A stretch of 5,109 nucleotides of DNA from an uncultured Faecalibacterium sp. (GCA_900772565.1 CAAHET010000220.1:1-5109); one strand, 5' to 3'; counted from the stretch's first letter, positions 1 through 5,109 are shown. Numbers and translations are program-made. The notes: generated by a model not told the origin, from the letters alone.

Positions 1-1
1 G

Positions 2-631
2 GACGGCCTGTTCATGGAGCTGTCCCAGACCGATGCGGGCGGCTGGCTGGGCTGCCACGTCTACCTGATGCAGGATGGCAGCTACACCGTTACCTACGAT
101 TACAACGCTGAAAATGCCGGTGTCGAGGGCGAAAAGGGCACTTACGAGATCGGCGCGGACGGCACCCTGACCCTGACCGCAGAGGACGGCACGGTACAAA
201 CCGCTGCTGCCGCTGCCAACCCGGACGGCACCATCAGCTACACGCTGGAGTTCACCGAGAGCAACACCTCTGTGGTCTGCAACCCCACCGGCACCTTTGA
301 CCCCAGTGCAGCCTCCGCTGCACCTGCCATGGAAGGTCTGCTGGTGGAACTGTCCCAGAAGGACGCAGGCGGCTGGCTGGGCTGCCACATCTATCTGATG
401 GAGGACGGCACCTTCTCGGTGGCTTATGACTACACCGCCGACAATGCCGGGATCGAAGCCGCCAAGGGCACTTATGTGGACAACGGGGATGGCACCCTGA
501 CCCTGACTGCCGATTCCGGCGAGGAGATCACCGTGACCGTCACCGACAACGGCGATGGCACCAAGACCTATGCCGCCGAAGTGACCGAGGTAAACACTTC
601 CATTGTCTGCAACCCCACCGGCAAACGCTGA
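2..631 (+). CDS. Repeat protein with two beta-rich twin-cysteine modules, 5'-truncated
   Basis: The last 209 residues of a protein whose start lies left of the window. The reading frame is open to the edge, and an in-frame ATG at 14 falls inside the first repeat, so it is not a credible start. The visible part is two ungapped 96-residue modules joined by a 14-residue Ala/Pro/Ser linker. Each begins GLxxELSQ, carries AGGWLGCH, a YLMxDG turn, GTY and DGTLTLTA strands, and ends NTSxVCNPTG. Alternating hydrophobic/Thr strands with DG turns suggest small beta-sandwich or beta-barrel modules, and the acidic, Thr/Gly-rich composition suits a secreted or surface protein. The two invariant cysteines per module (module positions 17 and 92) could pair. 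The protein ends in CNPTGKR with no sortase motif or membrane anchor, so any anchor would be N-terminal. I do not recognise the family and assign no function. A hairpin terminator follows seven bases after the stop. Confidence 0.8.
   Translation, partial: DGLFMELSQTDAGGWLGCHVYLMQDGSYTVTYDYNAENAGVEGEKGTYEIGADGTLTLTAEDGTVQTAAAAANPDGTISYTLEFTESNTSVVCNPTGTFDPSAASAAPAMEGLLVELSQKDAGGWLGCHIYLMEDGTFSVAYDYTADNAGIEAAKGTYVDNGDGTLTLTADSGEEITVTVTDNGDGTKTYAAEVTEVNTSIVCNPTGKR
5..292 (+). repeat. Tandem protein module, copy 1
   Basis: A 288-base unit encoding 96 residues from GLFMELSQ to VVCNPTG. It aligns without gaps to copy 2, with 60 of 96 residues identical by hand count. The period is 330 bases. Conservation is highest in the first 45 residues and the last 10, and lowest around module positions 61-70, where this copy has an Ala run. 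It starts within a few bases of the window edge, so more copies may lie upstream. Confidence 0.85.
335..622 (+). repeat. Tandem protein module, copy 2
   Basis: The second 96-residue unit, from GLLVELSQ to IVCNPTG, followed by only Lys-Arg and the stop. The DNA is also similar to copy 1, with near-identical stretches around the GGWLGC codons and at the CNPTG codons. This suggests an internal duplication that has since diverged, mainly in the central strands, where this copy reads EEITVTVTDNGDG. Confidence 0.85.
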
Positions 632-637
632 TGGCCT

Positions 638-672
638 ATGGGCGGCGGTGCTCCCGCACCGCCGCCCATTTT
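638..672 (+). terminator. Perfect 14-bp hairpin with short T-run after the repeat gene
   Basis: Bases 638-651 (ATGGGCGGCGGTGC) pair perfectly with 656-669 around a TCCC loop, and the right arm runs into TTTTAT. This is a GC-rich intrinsic-terminator shape placed after the repeat gene's stop. The T-run is short, so it may terminate only partly or act as a 3'-end-protecting stem. The GH3 ribosome binding site starts a few bases later, so there is no room for a GH3 promoter between them. Confidence 0.75.
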
Positions 673-676
673 ATAA

Positions 677-682
677 GAGGAG
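677..682 (+). promoter_or_regulatory. Ribosome binding site fixing the GH3 start
   Basis: GAGGAG lies five bases before the ATG at 688. An upstream in-frame ATG at 631, overlapping the previous stop as TGATG, would add 19 residues encoded by the terminator hairpin and has no purine-rich site before it. The start at 688 is therefore preferred. Confidence 0.85.
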
Positions 683-687
683 ACGCG

Positions 688-3111
688 ATGAAACACCCTG
701 AAATTCTCCAAAAACTTTCCCTTGAACAAAAATGTGCCCTGCTGTCCGGCAAAAACACGTGGCAGACGCAGGACTACCCCAAGCAGGGCGTGCCCGCCAT
801 CTGGCTGTCGGACGGCCCCAACGGCCTGCGCAAGCAGGCGGGTGCCGCAGACCATCTGGGCCTGAACCCCAGTGTGCCCGCCACCTGTTTTCCCACCGCC
901 GCCACCATGGCAAACAGCTGGGACCCGGCGCTGGGCGAAGAAGTAGGCCGGGCACTGGGCGAGGAGACCGCCGCGAACCGGGTAAATGTACTGCTTGGCC
1001 CGGGCCTGAACGTAAAGCGCAGCCCCCTGTGCGGACGCAGCTTTGAGTACTTCTCCGAGGACCCCTACCTTTCCGGTAAGATGGCAGCCGCCTACGTCCG
1101 GGGCATTCAGGAAAACGGCATTGCTGCCTGTCCCAAGCATTTTGCGGTGAACAGTCAGGAGCTGCGCCGCATGGCCAGCAATTCCGTGCTGGACGAGCGA
1201 ACCCTGCGGGAACTGTACCTCACCGCCTTTGAAATTGTGGTCAAGGAGGCACACCCCAAGTCCATCATGTCTGCCTACAACAAGGTGAACGATACCTACG
1301 CCAACGAGAACCACCACCTGCTGGTGGAGATCCTGCGCAAGGAGTGGGGCTTTGACGGGGCTGTCGTCACCGACTGGGGCGGCTCCAACGACCATGTGGA
1401 GGGCGTGAAGAACGGTTCTACGCTGGAAATGCCCTCGCCGGGTCTGGGCGGGGCACGCAAGCTGCTGAAGGCGGTGGCCGAGGGCAGCCTGACCGAGCAG
1501 GAGATCGACCTGCGGGTGGACGAGCTGCTGGACTTGGTGCTTTCCACCACCGCAGCCATGGAAAAAGCACCCCGCAAGTTTGACGAAAAGGCGCATCACG
1601 AATTAGCCCAACGGGCAGCGGCAGAGAGCATCGTTCTGCTGAAAAACGAGGGTGGCATCCTGCCCCTGAAGTACAGCAAAAAGATAGCCCTCATCGGTGA
1701 TTTTGCCCTGACGCCCCGGTATCAGGGTGCAGGCTCCAGCATGGTGAACCCCACTAAGGTGGACAGCCTGAAGGACGCCATGGAGGTGGCAGAGTTGGAA
1801 CTGGTGGGCTACTGCGCCGGTTACGAGCGCAGCGGCAAGCCCAATAAAGCCTATCTGGACGAAGCTGTCTCGCAGGCAAAGATGGCAGACGTGGTGATTT
1901 TGTGCATCGGTCTGGACGAATCCAGCGAGAGCGAAGGCTTAGACCGCACCCACATCGGCATCCCGGCGGTGCAAAAGCAGCTGCTGGATGCCGTCACCGC
2001 AGCCAACCCCAACGTGGTGGCAGTGGTCAGCGCGGGCAGCGTCATCGAGACTGACTGGGTGGAGCAATGCAAGGCCGTGGTGCACGGCTATCTGGGCGGG
2101 CAAGCCGGTGCCAGCGCCATGCTGGAAGTGCTGACCGGCTGGCAGAACCCCTGCGGCAAGCTGGCGGAGACCATCCCCCTGCGTTACGAGGATACCCCCG
2201 CTGCACGCTATTTCCCGGGGAAAAAGCAGAACGCTGAGTACCGGGAGGGGCTGTATGTGGGCTACCGCTACTACGAGACTGCCAACAAGGCGGTGCGGTA
2301 TCCCTTCGGCTACGGCCTGAGCTACACCACCTTTGCGTATAGTGATTTGAAGGTAAATGCAGACAATGTGACGTTCACGCTCACCAACACCGGCAGTGTG
2401 GCCGGTGCGGAAATTGCACAGCTCTATGTGGCAAAACCGGATGCAACGGTTTTCCGCCCCGCAAAAGAGCTGAAGGGTTTTACAAAAGTATTCCTCAAGG
2501 CAGGGGAGAGTAAGACTGTTGCCATCCCGCTGGACGATAAGACCTTCCGCTACTGGAACGTGACCACGGACCGCTGGGAGGTGGAGGGCGGCAGCTATCA
2601 GCTGCTGGTGGGTGCCAATGTGCAGGATATCCGCCTGACCGCCGACATCACCCTGCCGGGCACCGGCGCACCCGACCCCTATGCAGGCAAAGACCTTGAA
2701 CATTACCGCACCGCCCATGTGCAGGAGGTGCCGGATGCGGAGTTTGAGGCGCTGCTGGGTCGTCCGCTGCCGGAGGAAACCACCGCCATCGACCGCACCA
2801 TGACCTTGGGTGAGCTGAACCACAGCCGCAGCCCGCTGTGCTGGCTCATCGCAGGGGTGCTCACTCTGCTGGTACGCTCCGGCGAAAAGAACGGCAAGCC
2901 CAACCTGAACATCCTGTTCCAGTACAATATGCCTCTGCGCGGGCTGGCGCAGATGACCGGCGGAATCATCGGCGAGGAGACTGTGGACGGTCTTGTGATG
3001 GAAGCAAAGGGCGTCTGGGTCATCGGCATCCTGCGTGCGCTGGTAGGCCTTTTGCAGAACTTTGTGGCCAACAGCCGCTATCAGGCAAAGCTGGATGAAC
3101 AGTCCAGATAA
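688..3111 (+). CDS. Glycoside hydrolase family 3 enzyme, probable beta-glucosidase
   Basis: An 807-residue enzyme predicted to remove terminal beta-linked sugars, most likely glucose, from oligosaccharides by the GH3 retaining mechanism. The N-terminal barrel domain (about 1-290) shows SDGPNGLR near 41, RSPLCGRSFEYFSEDP (111-126), KHFAVNSQE (150-158) and GFDGAVVTDWG, with Asp229 as the expected nucleophile. The alpha/beta sandwich domain (about 310-500) carries GLDESSESEGLDR, where Glu416 is the likely acid/base. A fibronectin-III-like domain follows YPFGYGLSYTTF (538-549) and runs to about 656. No PA14 insert and no signal peptide are seen, so it should act on imported sugars in the cytoplasm. 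Residues about 660-807 are an extra C-terminal tail with two hydrophobic helices, as in many clostridial GH3 proteins. The substrate cannot be fixed from sequence; xylosidase or another beta-glycosidase activity remains possible. The gene is followed at 15 bases by a GtrA-like gene. Confidence 0.93.
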   Translation: MKHPEILQKLSLEQKCALLSGKNTWQTQDYPKQGVPAIWLSDGPNGLRKQAGAADHLGLNPSVPATCFPTAATMANSWDPALGEEVGRALGEETAANRVNVLLGPGLNVKRSPLCGRSFEYFSEDPYLSGKMAAAYVRGIQENGIAACPKHFAVNSQELRRMASNSVLDERTLRELYLTAFEIVVKEAHPKSIMSAYNKVNDTYANENHHLLVEILRKEWGFDGAVVTDWGGSNDHVEGVKNGSTLEMPSPGLGGARKLLKAVAEGSLTEQEIDLRVDELLDLVLSTTAAMEKAPRKFDEKAHHELAQRAAAESIVLLKNEGGILPLKYSKKIALIGDFALTPRYQGAGSSMVNPTKVDSLKDAMEVAELELVGYCAGYERSGKPNKAYLDEAVSQAKMADVVILCIGLDESSESEGLDRTHIGIPAVQKQLLDAVTAANPNVVAVVSAGSVIETDWVEQCKAVVHGYLGGQAGASAMLEVLTGWQNPCGKLAETIPLRYEDTPAARYFPGKKQNAEYREGLYVGYRYYETANKAVRYPFGYGLSYTTFAYSDLKVNADNVTFTLTNTGSVAGAEIAQLYVAKPDATVFRPAKELKGFTKVFLKAGESKTVAIPLDDKTFRYWNVTTDRWEVEGGSYQLLVGANVQDIRLTADITLPGTGAPDPYAGKDLEHYRTAHVQEVPDAEFEALLGRPLPEETTAIDRTMTLGELNHSRSPLCWLIAGVLTLLVRSGEKNGKPNLNILFQYNMPLRGLAQMTGGIIGEETVDGLVMEAKGVWVIGILRALVGLLQNFVANSRYQAKLDEQSR

Positions 3112-3126
3112 AAGGGGAACAATACT

Positions 3127-3681
3127 ATGAATTTCTGGAATAACTTTGCGGCAAAGCACCCCGCCGCTGCCAAGTGGGTGCGCGAGGGCGGCTTGTTCGT
3201 CATTGTGTCCAACCTGATCACTGTGTTCAAGTACCTGCTGCTGCAATTTCTGCCTAAGGCCTTTGCAAGCCTGCCGGTGGTGGATTTCGGCTGGCCGGGC
3301 GTGGATATCACCCTGTTCGGCGAGACCTTCAAGTGGAACATCCTCGGCTACGACGCCGCCCACGGCGGTCTGCCCTACTTCTGCGCCTACATGATCGCCA
3401 TGGTCATCGGTGAGTGCATCAATTTCCCCATTCAGCGCAATTTCGTGTTCCGCAGCAAGGGCAATCTGGCAAAACAGATCGGCTGGTATCTGCTGGCCTT
3501 CTGCGTCATCACCTGCATCGTCAACTCCATCAACTGCATCTGGGTGGCAGTGGCTGGTCTGCTGGTGCCGGACTTCATTTACAACATCGGAACTACCGTG
3601 CTCAACGGCGGCATCTCCATGGTCATCTTCTTCTTTGTGAATAAGATCATCTTCCCAGAGGGCGAAAAAGCCGCAAAATAA
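3127..3681 (+). CDS. GtrA-like four-helix membrane protein
   Basis: A 184-residue integral membrane protein. Hydrophobic segments lie at about 21-43, 82-100, 117-145 and 154-176. The stretch NFPIQRNFVFRSKG (99-112) matches the GtrA-family signature between helices 2 and 3. The family (PF04138) includes GtrA, implicated in flipping undecaprenyl-linked glucose in O-antigen glucosylation, and relatives in cell-wall polysaccharide synthesis; the substrate here is unknown. The loop between helices 1 and 2 (about 44-81) is long and rich in aromatic, Gly and Asp residues, and the protein is longer than the roughly 120-150 residues usual for the family. AAGGGG sits nine bases before the ATG. It lies 15 bases after the GH3 stop, so the two are very likely one transcript. 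A strong terminator follows. Confidence 0.85.
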   Translation: MNFWNNFAAKHPAAAKWVREGGLFVIVSNLITVFKYLLLQFLPKAFASLPVVDFGWPGVDITLFGETFKWNILGYDAAHGGLPYFCAYMIAMVIGECINFPIQRNFVFRSKGNLAKQIGWYLLAFCVITCIVNSINCIWVAVAGLLVPDFIYNIGTTVLNGGISMVIFFFVNKIIFPEGEKAAK

Positions 3682-3716
3682 CAAACCTTTCTCCTTCATT
3701 TTTTCCTTTTCATCAT

Positions 3717-3764
3717 AAACCGAAAGGGGCTGCTCCGTTATCCGGGGCAGTCCCTTTTGGTTTT
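3717..3764 (+). terminator. Intrinsic terminator of the GH3-GtrA unit
   Basis: A 21-bp stem (3717-3737 with 3743-3763, including three G-U pairs) closes a TTATC loop. The GC-rich upper stem is followed by TTTTGG and then a second TTTT on the right arm, mirrored by AAA runs on the left arm. The A-run/T-run symmetry means it could also work on the opposite strand. It begins 35 bases after the GtrA-like stop and should end that transcript before the next promoter. Confidence 0.88.
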
Positions 3765-3859
3765 GGACAGCTTGTTTCTGTAAAAAACTGCTGCATAACC
3801 CTTTTCAGTTGAGACTACAAGAGAAATCTTTTCAAAATTACCGAAAATGCCTGAATGTC

Positions 3860-3888
3860 TTGACAGATGCAGTCACAGGGCGTATTAT
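3860..3888 (+). promoter_or_regulatory. Sigma-A promoter for the HMA gene
   Basis: A perfect -35 box, TTGACA (3860-3865), a 17-base spacer, and TATTAT (3883-3888), which matches five of six bases of the -10 consensus. Transcription should start near 3895-3897, giving a leader of about 130 bases before the HMA start. No extended -10 TG is present. This is the best promoter match I noticed in the window, and its position between an upstream terminator and a single short gene supports it. Confidence 0.82.
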
Positions 3889-3897
3889 TTGGGCGGG

Positions 3898-3920
3898 AAG
3901 GCCGCTGTAAGGCGGCTTTT
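3898..3920 (+). promoter_or_regulatory. Hairpin at the predicted 5' end of the HMA transcript
   Basis: AAGGCCGC (3898-3905) pairs with GCGGCTTT (3912-3919, one G-U pair) around a TGTAAG loop, followed by T and CTC. It looks like a short terminator. However, it lies within a few bases of the predicted start, where termination of the same transcript is unlikely. A 5' stabilising stem, or a second stop for read-through from the GH3-GtrA unit, are better readings. Confidence 0.5.
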
Positions 3921-3933
3921 CTCAAAAGCAAAA

Positions 3934-3953
3934 GTTAGCTAATTCTAACTAAC
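3934..3953 (+). promoter_or_regulatory. Candidate DtxR/IdeR/MntR-type metalloregulator operator
   Basis: GTTAGCTAATTCTAACTAAC is an imperfect palindrome. The outer GTTAG/CTAAC arms match perfectly and an inner TA/TA pair also matches, giving seven of ten symmetric positions. It resembles the established DtxR/IdeR iron box TTAGGTTAGSCTAACCTAA in arm sequence and spacing. It lies about 40-58 bases downstream of the predicted transcription start, so repression would be by roadblock unless a nearer start exists. It precedes a heavy-metal-binding protein gene, which fits metal control. The regulator itself is not in the window. Confidence 0.55.
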
Positions 3954-4025
3954 GGCTCTGCCCTGCACAGAGGATGCGCAGGAAAAAACGATGATAGCCA
4001 TGAGAAATTGAAAGAAGGTATAAAA

Positions 4026-4283
4026 ATGTTCCAGACAACCGTAGAAGTAGGCGGCATGGCCTGTTCCATGTGCGAAGCGCATATCAATGACACGATCCGC
4101 AAGGAGTTCCCGGTGGAAAAGGTCTCGTCCTCGCATGCTAAGAGCAAGACCGTGATCCTTTCCAAGGAGCCACTGGACGAAAATGCACTCCGTGCCGCCA
4201 TCGAGGGCACCGGATACCGGGTGGGCGAGATCCGCTGTGAGCCCTACGAAAAGAAGGGGCTGTTCTCCTTCTTGAAAAAGTGA
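4026..4283 (+). CDS. Small HMA-domain metal-binding protein (metallochaperone-like)
   Basis: An 85-residue cytoplasmic protein with a single heavy-metal-associated domain of beta-alpha-beta-beta-alpha-beta order: strand about 3-10, helix about 13-28, strands about 30-47, helix about 51-64, last strand about 66-72. The metal loop is GMACSMCEAH, with Cys13 and Cys16 as the expected ligands for a soft metal such as copper(I). Cys71 is a further cysteine outside the motif. It resembles CopZ-type chaperones (usually close to 70 residues) but has a basic tail, EKKGLFSFLKK, that might touch membrane or a partner. ATG 4026 is chosen over an in-frame TTG at 4008 because AGAAGG lies seven bases before it. 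The upstream promoter and DtxR-like box suggest metal-regulated expression. No P-type ATPase or CsoR/CopY regulator is visible nearby, so the metal is uncertain. The gene ends four bases from the convergent permease gene. Confidence 0.88.
   Translation: MFQTTVEVGGMACSMCEAHINDTIRKEFPVEKVSSSHAKSKTVILSKEPLDENALRAAIEGTGYRVGEIRCEPYEKKGLFSFLKK
4251..4273 (-). terminator. Possible weak terminator for the permease gene, inside the HMA 3' end
   Basis: Bases 4251-4259 pair with 4265-4273 (nine pairs, one G-U) around a five-base loop. Read on the minus strand, the stem is followed by TTCG and ends in CTTCTT, giving a broken T-run just downstream of the permease stop at 4288. On the plus strand no T-run follows directly. 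Because it lies in codons of the HMA gene, it may be accidental. Confidence 0.3.
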
Positions 4284-4287
4284 TATT

Positions 4288-5022
4288 TTATGCCCGCACA
4301 TCCTCCCGGCGTAAAAGCAGCCATGCCAGAAGGAACATCGTCCCCAGCCAGAAGATGCAGCTGAAGGCAAACAGCCCGTAGCTGCCAGCCAGAGCATCCG
4401 CACTTTTGTTGGAGTTCATGCCGAGCTGCATCAGGGAATAGGGCCACAGGGTTCCAAAGCCTTTGGAGCTGATAAAGATGCCGGTAATGCCGCCCAGCAG
4501 CCCCAGAAAAATGGGCACGGCAAAGCTGCGGATGACCATGGCCAGCACCAGCTGTGCGGCAATGACCGCCAACGCACCCAACAGTCCCCGCAGTAAAAAC
4601 AGAGGTAGGGTGACCGGCGGCAGCCCGGACAGATGGGCAAATACCTTGCCGCAGAACACGAACAGCGCAAACACAAACGCATGGGTCAGCAGCGCAAGCT
4701 TTGTCACCACCGCAAACTTTGCGGCAAACAGGTCCAGCGGCGGCACGGGGCTTGCCATGATAAGGTTCCAGTTGTGCCCCAGATGTTCCAACCGCCACAA
4801 GTAGGCAGCATAGGTGGCTACCATGGCAGGGAAGAAGAGCATGGAATAAAACAGGGTGTGCTGGGTCCACAGGCTATACCAGCCGTCGGTGAGGATCTCA
4901 AGATTTTGCAGATAATTGAAAGTGCCATAGGTGGCCGAAAGAATGGGCAACACAAAGAACATTGCCCAGATGGGGGATGCGTGGAGTTTGCGGTTCTCCG
5001 CAAGAATGCAGCGTTTCAGCAT
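4288..5022 (-). CDS. ABC-2 type transporter permease, lantibiotic-immunity (MutE/EpiE-like)
   Basis: A 244-residue permease with about six hydrophobic segments: roughly 18-34, 56-74, 103-123, 139-161, 166-185 and 215-237. The first loop region and the EHLGHNWNLIMASPVPPLDLFAAKF stretch (79-103) resemble the MutE/EpiE/SpaE permeases that, with an ATPase, export or expel lantibiotics for self-protection. The same fold class (ABC-2 membrane family) also serves bacitracin-type resistance and unknown exporters, so the substrate is not assigned. The start at 5022 is set by AGGAGGT eight bases upstream; an in-frame ATG at 5076 would add 18 residues lacking both a ribosome binding site and hydrophobic character. 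No ATPase lies downstream on this strand, because the HMA gene converges four bases away. The partner must therefore be encoded beyond the right edge or elsewhere. Charged Arg-Arg-Glu-Asp-Val-Arg-Ala ends the protein. Confidence 0.82.
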   Translation of the reverse strand: MLKRCILAENRKLHASPIWAMFFVLPILSATYGTFNYLQNLEILTDGWYSLWTQHTLFYSMLFFPAMVATYAAYLWRLEHLGHNWNLIMASPVPPLDLFAAKFAVVTKLALLTHAFVFALFVFCGKVFAHLSGLPPVTLPLFLLRGLLGALAVIAAQLVLAMVIRSFAVPIFLGLLGGITGIFISSKGFGTLWPYSLMQLGMNSNKSADALAGSYGLFAFSCIFWLGTMFLLAWLLLRREDVRA

Positions 5023-5109
5023 GGTTTTATACCTCCTATTACAATATATTTGGAACCGGATATGGCAGCCAGTCATATTCCATTCCAGCTCGTTCCTAAG
5101 CTACAATAA
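5023..5109 (-). other. Region upstream of the permease gene, edge of window
   Basis: All three minus-strand frames meet a stop here: TAG at 5103-5101, TGA at 5075-5073 and TAG at 5098-5096. If a gene precedes the permease on this strand, it therefore ends within this stretch or to the right of it. A TATATT (5049-5044) could be a -10 box, but no good -35 is seen at the right distance and the implied leader would be very short. No firm promoter is called. Confidence 0.5.
5031..5037 (-). promoter_or_regulatory. Ribosome binding site fixing the permease start
   Basis: On the minus strand AGGAGGT lies eight bases before the ATG at 5022. It is a full Shine-Dalgarno match and rules in favour of this start over the ATG at 5076. 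The bases between it and the start (ATAAAACC) resemble the spacer before the HMA gene. Confidence 0.88.

Larger units (their letters stand above)
3682..4025. other. Non-coding region between GtrA-like and HMA genes
   Basis: A 344-base gap, clearly more AT-rich than the genes around it. In order it holds a pyrimidine-rich tract (3687-3711), the GH3-GtrA terminator, about 95 bases with nothing recognisable (3765-3859), a near-consensus promoter, a hairpin at the predicted transcript start, a DtxR-like palindrome, and a leader of about 70 bases. The leader contains two weak, mutually exclusive 5-bp stems (3956-3960 with 3968-3972, and 3962-3966 with 3978-3982). No credible ORF was found: the longest tried, ATG at 3847, spans the promoter and lacks a ribosome binding site. 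Confidence 0.8.

Noticed and set aside
631..687. Upstream ATG giving the GH3 gene 19 more residues and a TGATG overlap with the repeat gene
   Set aside because: The added codons are made by the terminator hairpin, encode a Gly/Arg/Ala-rich stretch unlike a GH3 N-terminus, and have no ribosome binding site. The ATG at 688 has a good one.
568..1599. 343-codon open frame on the minus strand opposite the start of the GH3 gene
   Set aside because: Low-complexity Gly/His/Gln/Val translation, no ribosome binding site, and it crosses both the terminator and the end of the repeat gene. It is an antisense shadow.
1939..3699. 586-codon open frame on the minus strand opposite GH3 and GtrA
   Set aside because: It is the mirror of two confidently assigned genes. 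Its translation is rich in His, Gln and Val with no recognisable domain, as expected from the antisense of GC-rich codons, and it runs through the terminator.
3847..3942. 31-codon ORF between the GtrA-like and HMA genes
   Set aside because: It has no ribosome binding site, its codons span the -35 and -10 boxes, and its stop lies inside the palindrome.
3974..4011. Two tiny leader ORFs before the HMA gene (MRRKKR from 3974 and MIAMRN from 3991)
   Set aside because: The first has its purine-rich site directly against the ATG. The second has only a weak AGG seven to ten bases away. Six-codon frames are expected by chance, and no codon pattern suggests attenuation.
5023..5076. Longer permease start at 5076 and a possible TATATT promoter just before the gene
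   Set aside because: The extra 18 residues lack a ribosome binding site and family resemblance. The TATATT has no matching -35, and the implied transcript start would fall at the Shine-Dalgarno site.
4633..5109. 158-codon plus-strand frame opposite the permease gene, open to the window end
   Set aside because: It lies antisense to a clear six-helix permease with a strong ribosome binding site, and its own translation is basic and featureless.

Overview
The window reads as ordinary chromosomal DNA of a gut Firmicute. High-GC coding sequence, strong AGGAGG-type ribosome binding sites, a GH3 enzyme with a clostridial-style C-terminal tail and a MutE/EpiE-like permease together suggest the Faecalibacterium/Gemmiger/Subdoligranulum area of the Oscillospiraceae. 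This placement is an impression from gene content and style; no marker gene is present.

Left block (1-3764, all + strand). The 3' end of a gene (2-631) encodes two tandem 96-residue beta-rich, cysteine-containing modules and is cut by the left edge. A perfect 14-bp hairpin with a short T-run (638-672) follows, ending just before the ribosome binding site of a complete family 3 glycoside hydrolase (688-3111). Fifteen bases later comes a GtrA-like four-helix membrane protein (3127-3681). A long terminator (3717-3764) closes the unit. GH3 and GtrA are almost certainly co-transcribed. The GH3 enzyme should hydrolyse beta-linked oligosaccharides in the cytoplasm. GtrA-family proteins are associated with moving lipid-linked sugars across the membrane, but no direct functional link between the two is shown.

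Middle (3682-4025). This 344-base non-coding stretch holds that terminator, a near-consensus sigma-A promoter (TTGACA, 17 bases, TATTAT), a hairpin at the predicted transcript 5' end, and an 18-20 bp imperfect palindrome resembling DtxR/IdeR/MntR iron or manganese boxes. They precede a small heavy-metal-associated (HMA) domain protein with a GMACSMC metal site (4026-4283). The layout suggests a metal-responsive gene.

Right block (4288-5022, - strand). A six-helix ABC-2 permease of the lantibiotic-immunity type converges on the HMA gene, with only four bases between the two stop codons. Its ATPase partner is not in the window and should lie beyond the right edge.

No RNA genes, insertion sequences, CRISPR arrays or phage genes were seen, and no clear new defence or mobile system. 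The parts most worth checking are the DtxR-like box in front of an HMA gene, the twin-cysteine repeat protein, and the GH3 tail plus GtrA pairing.
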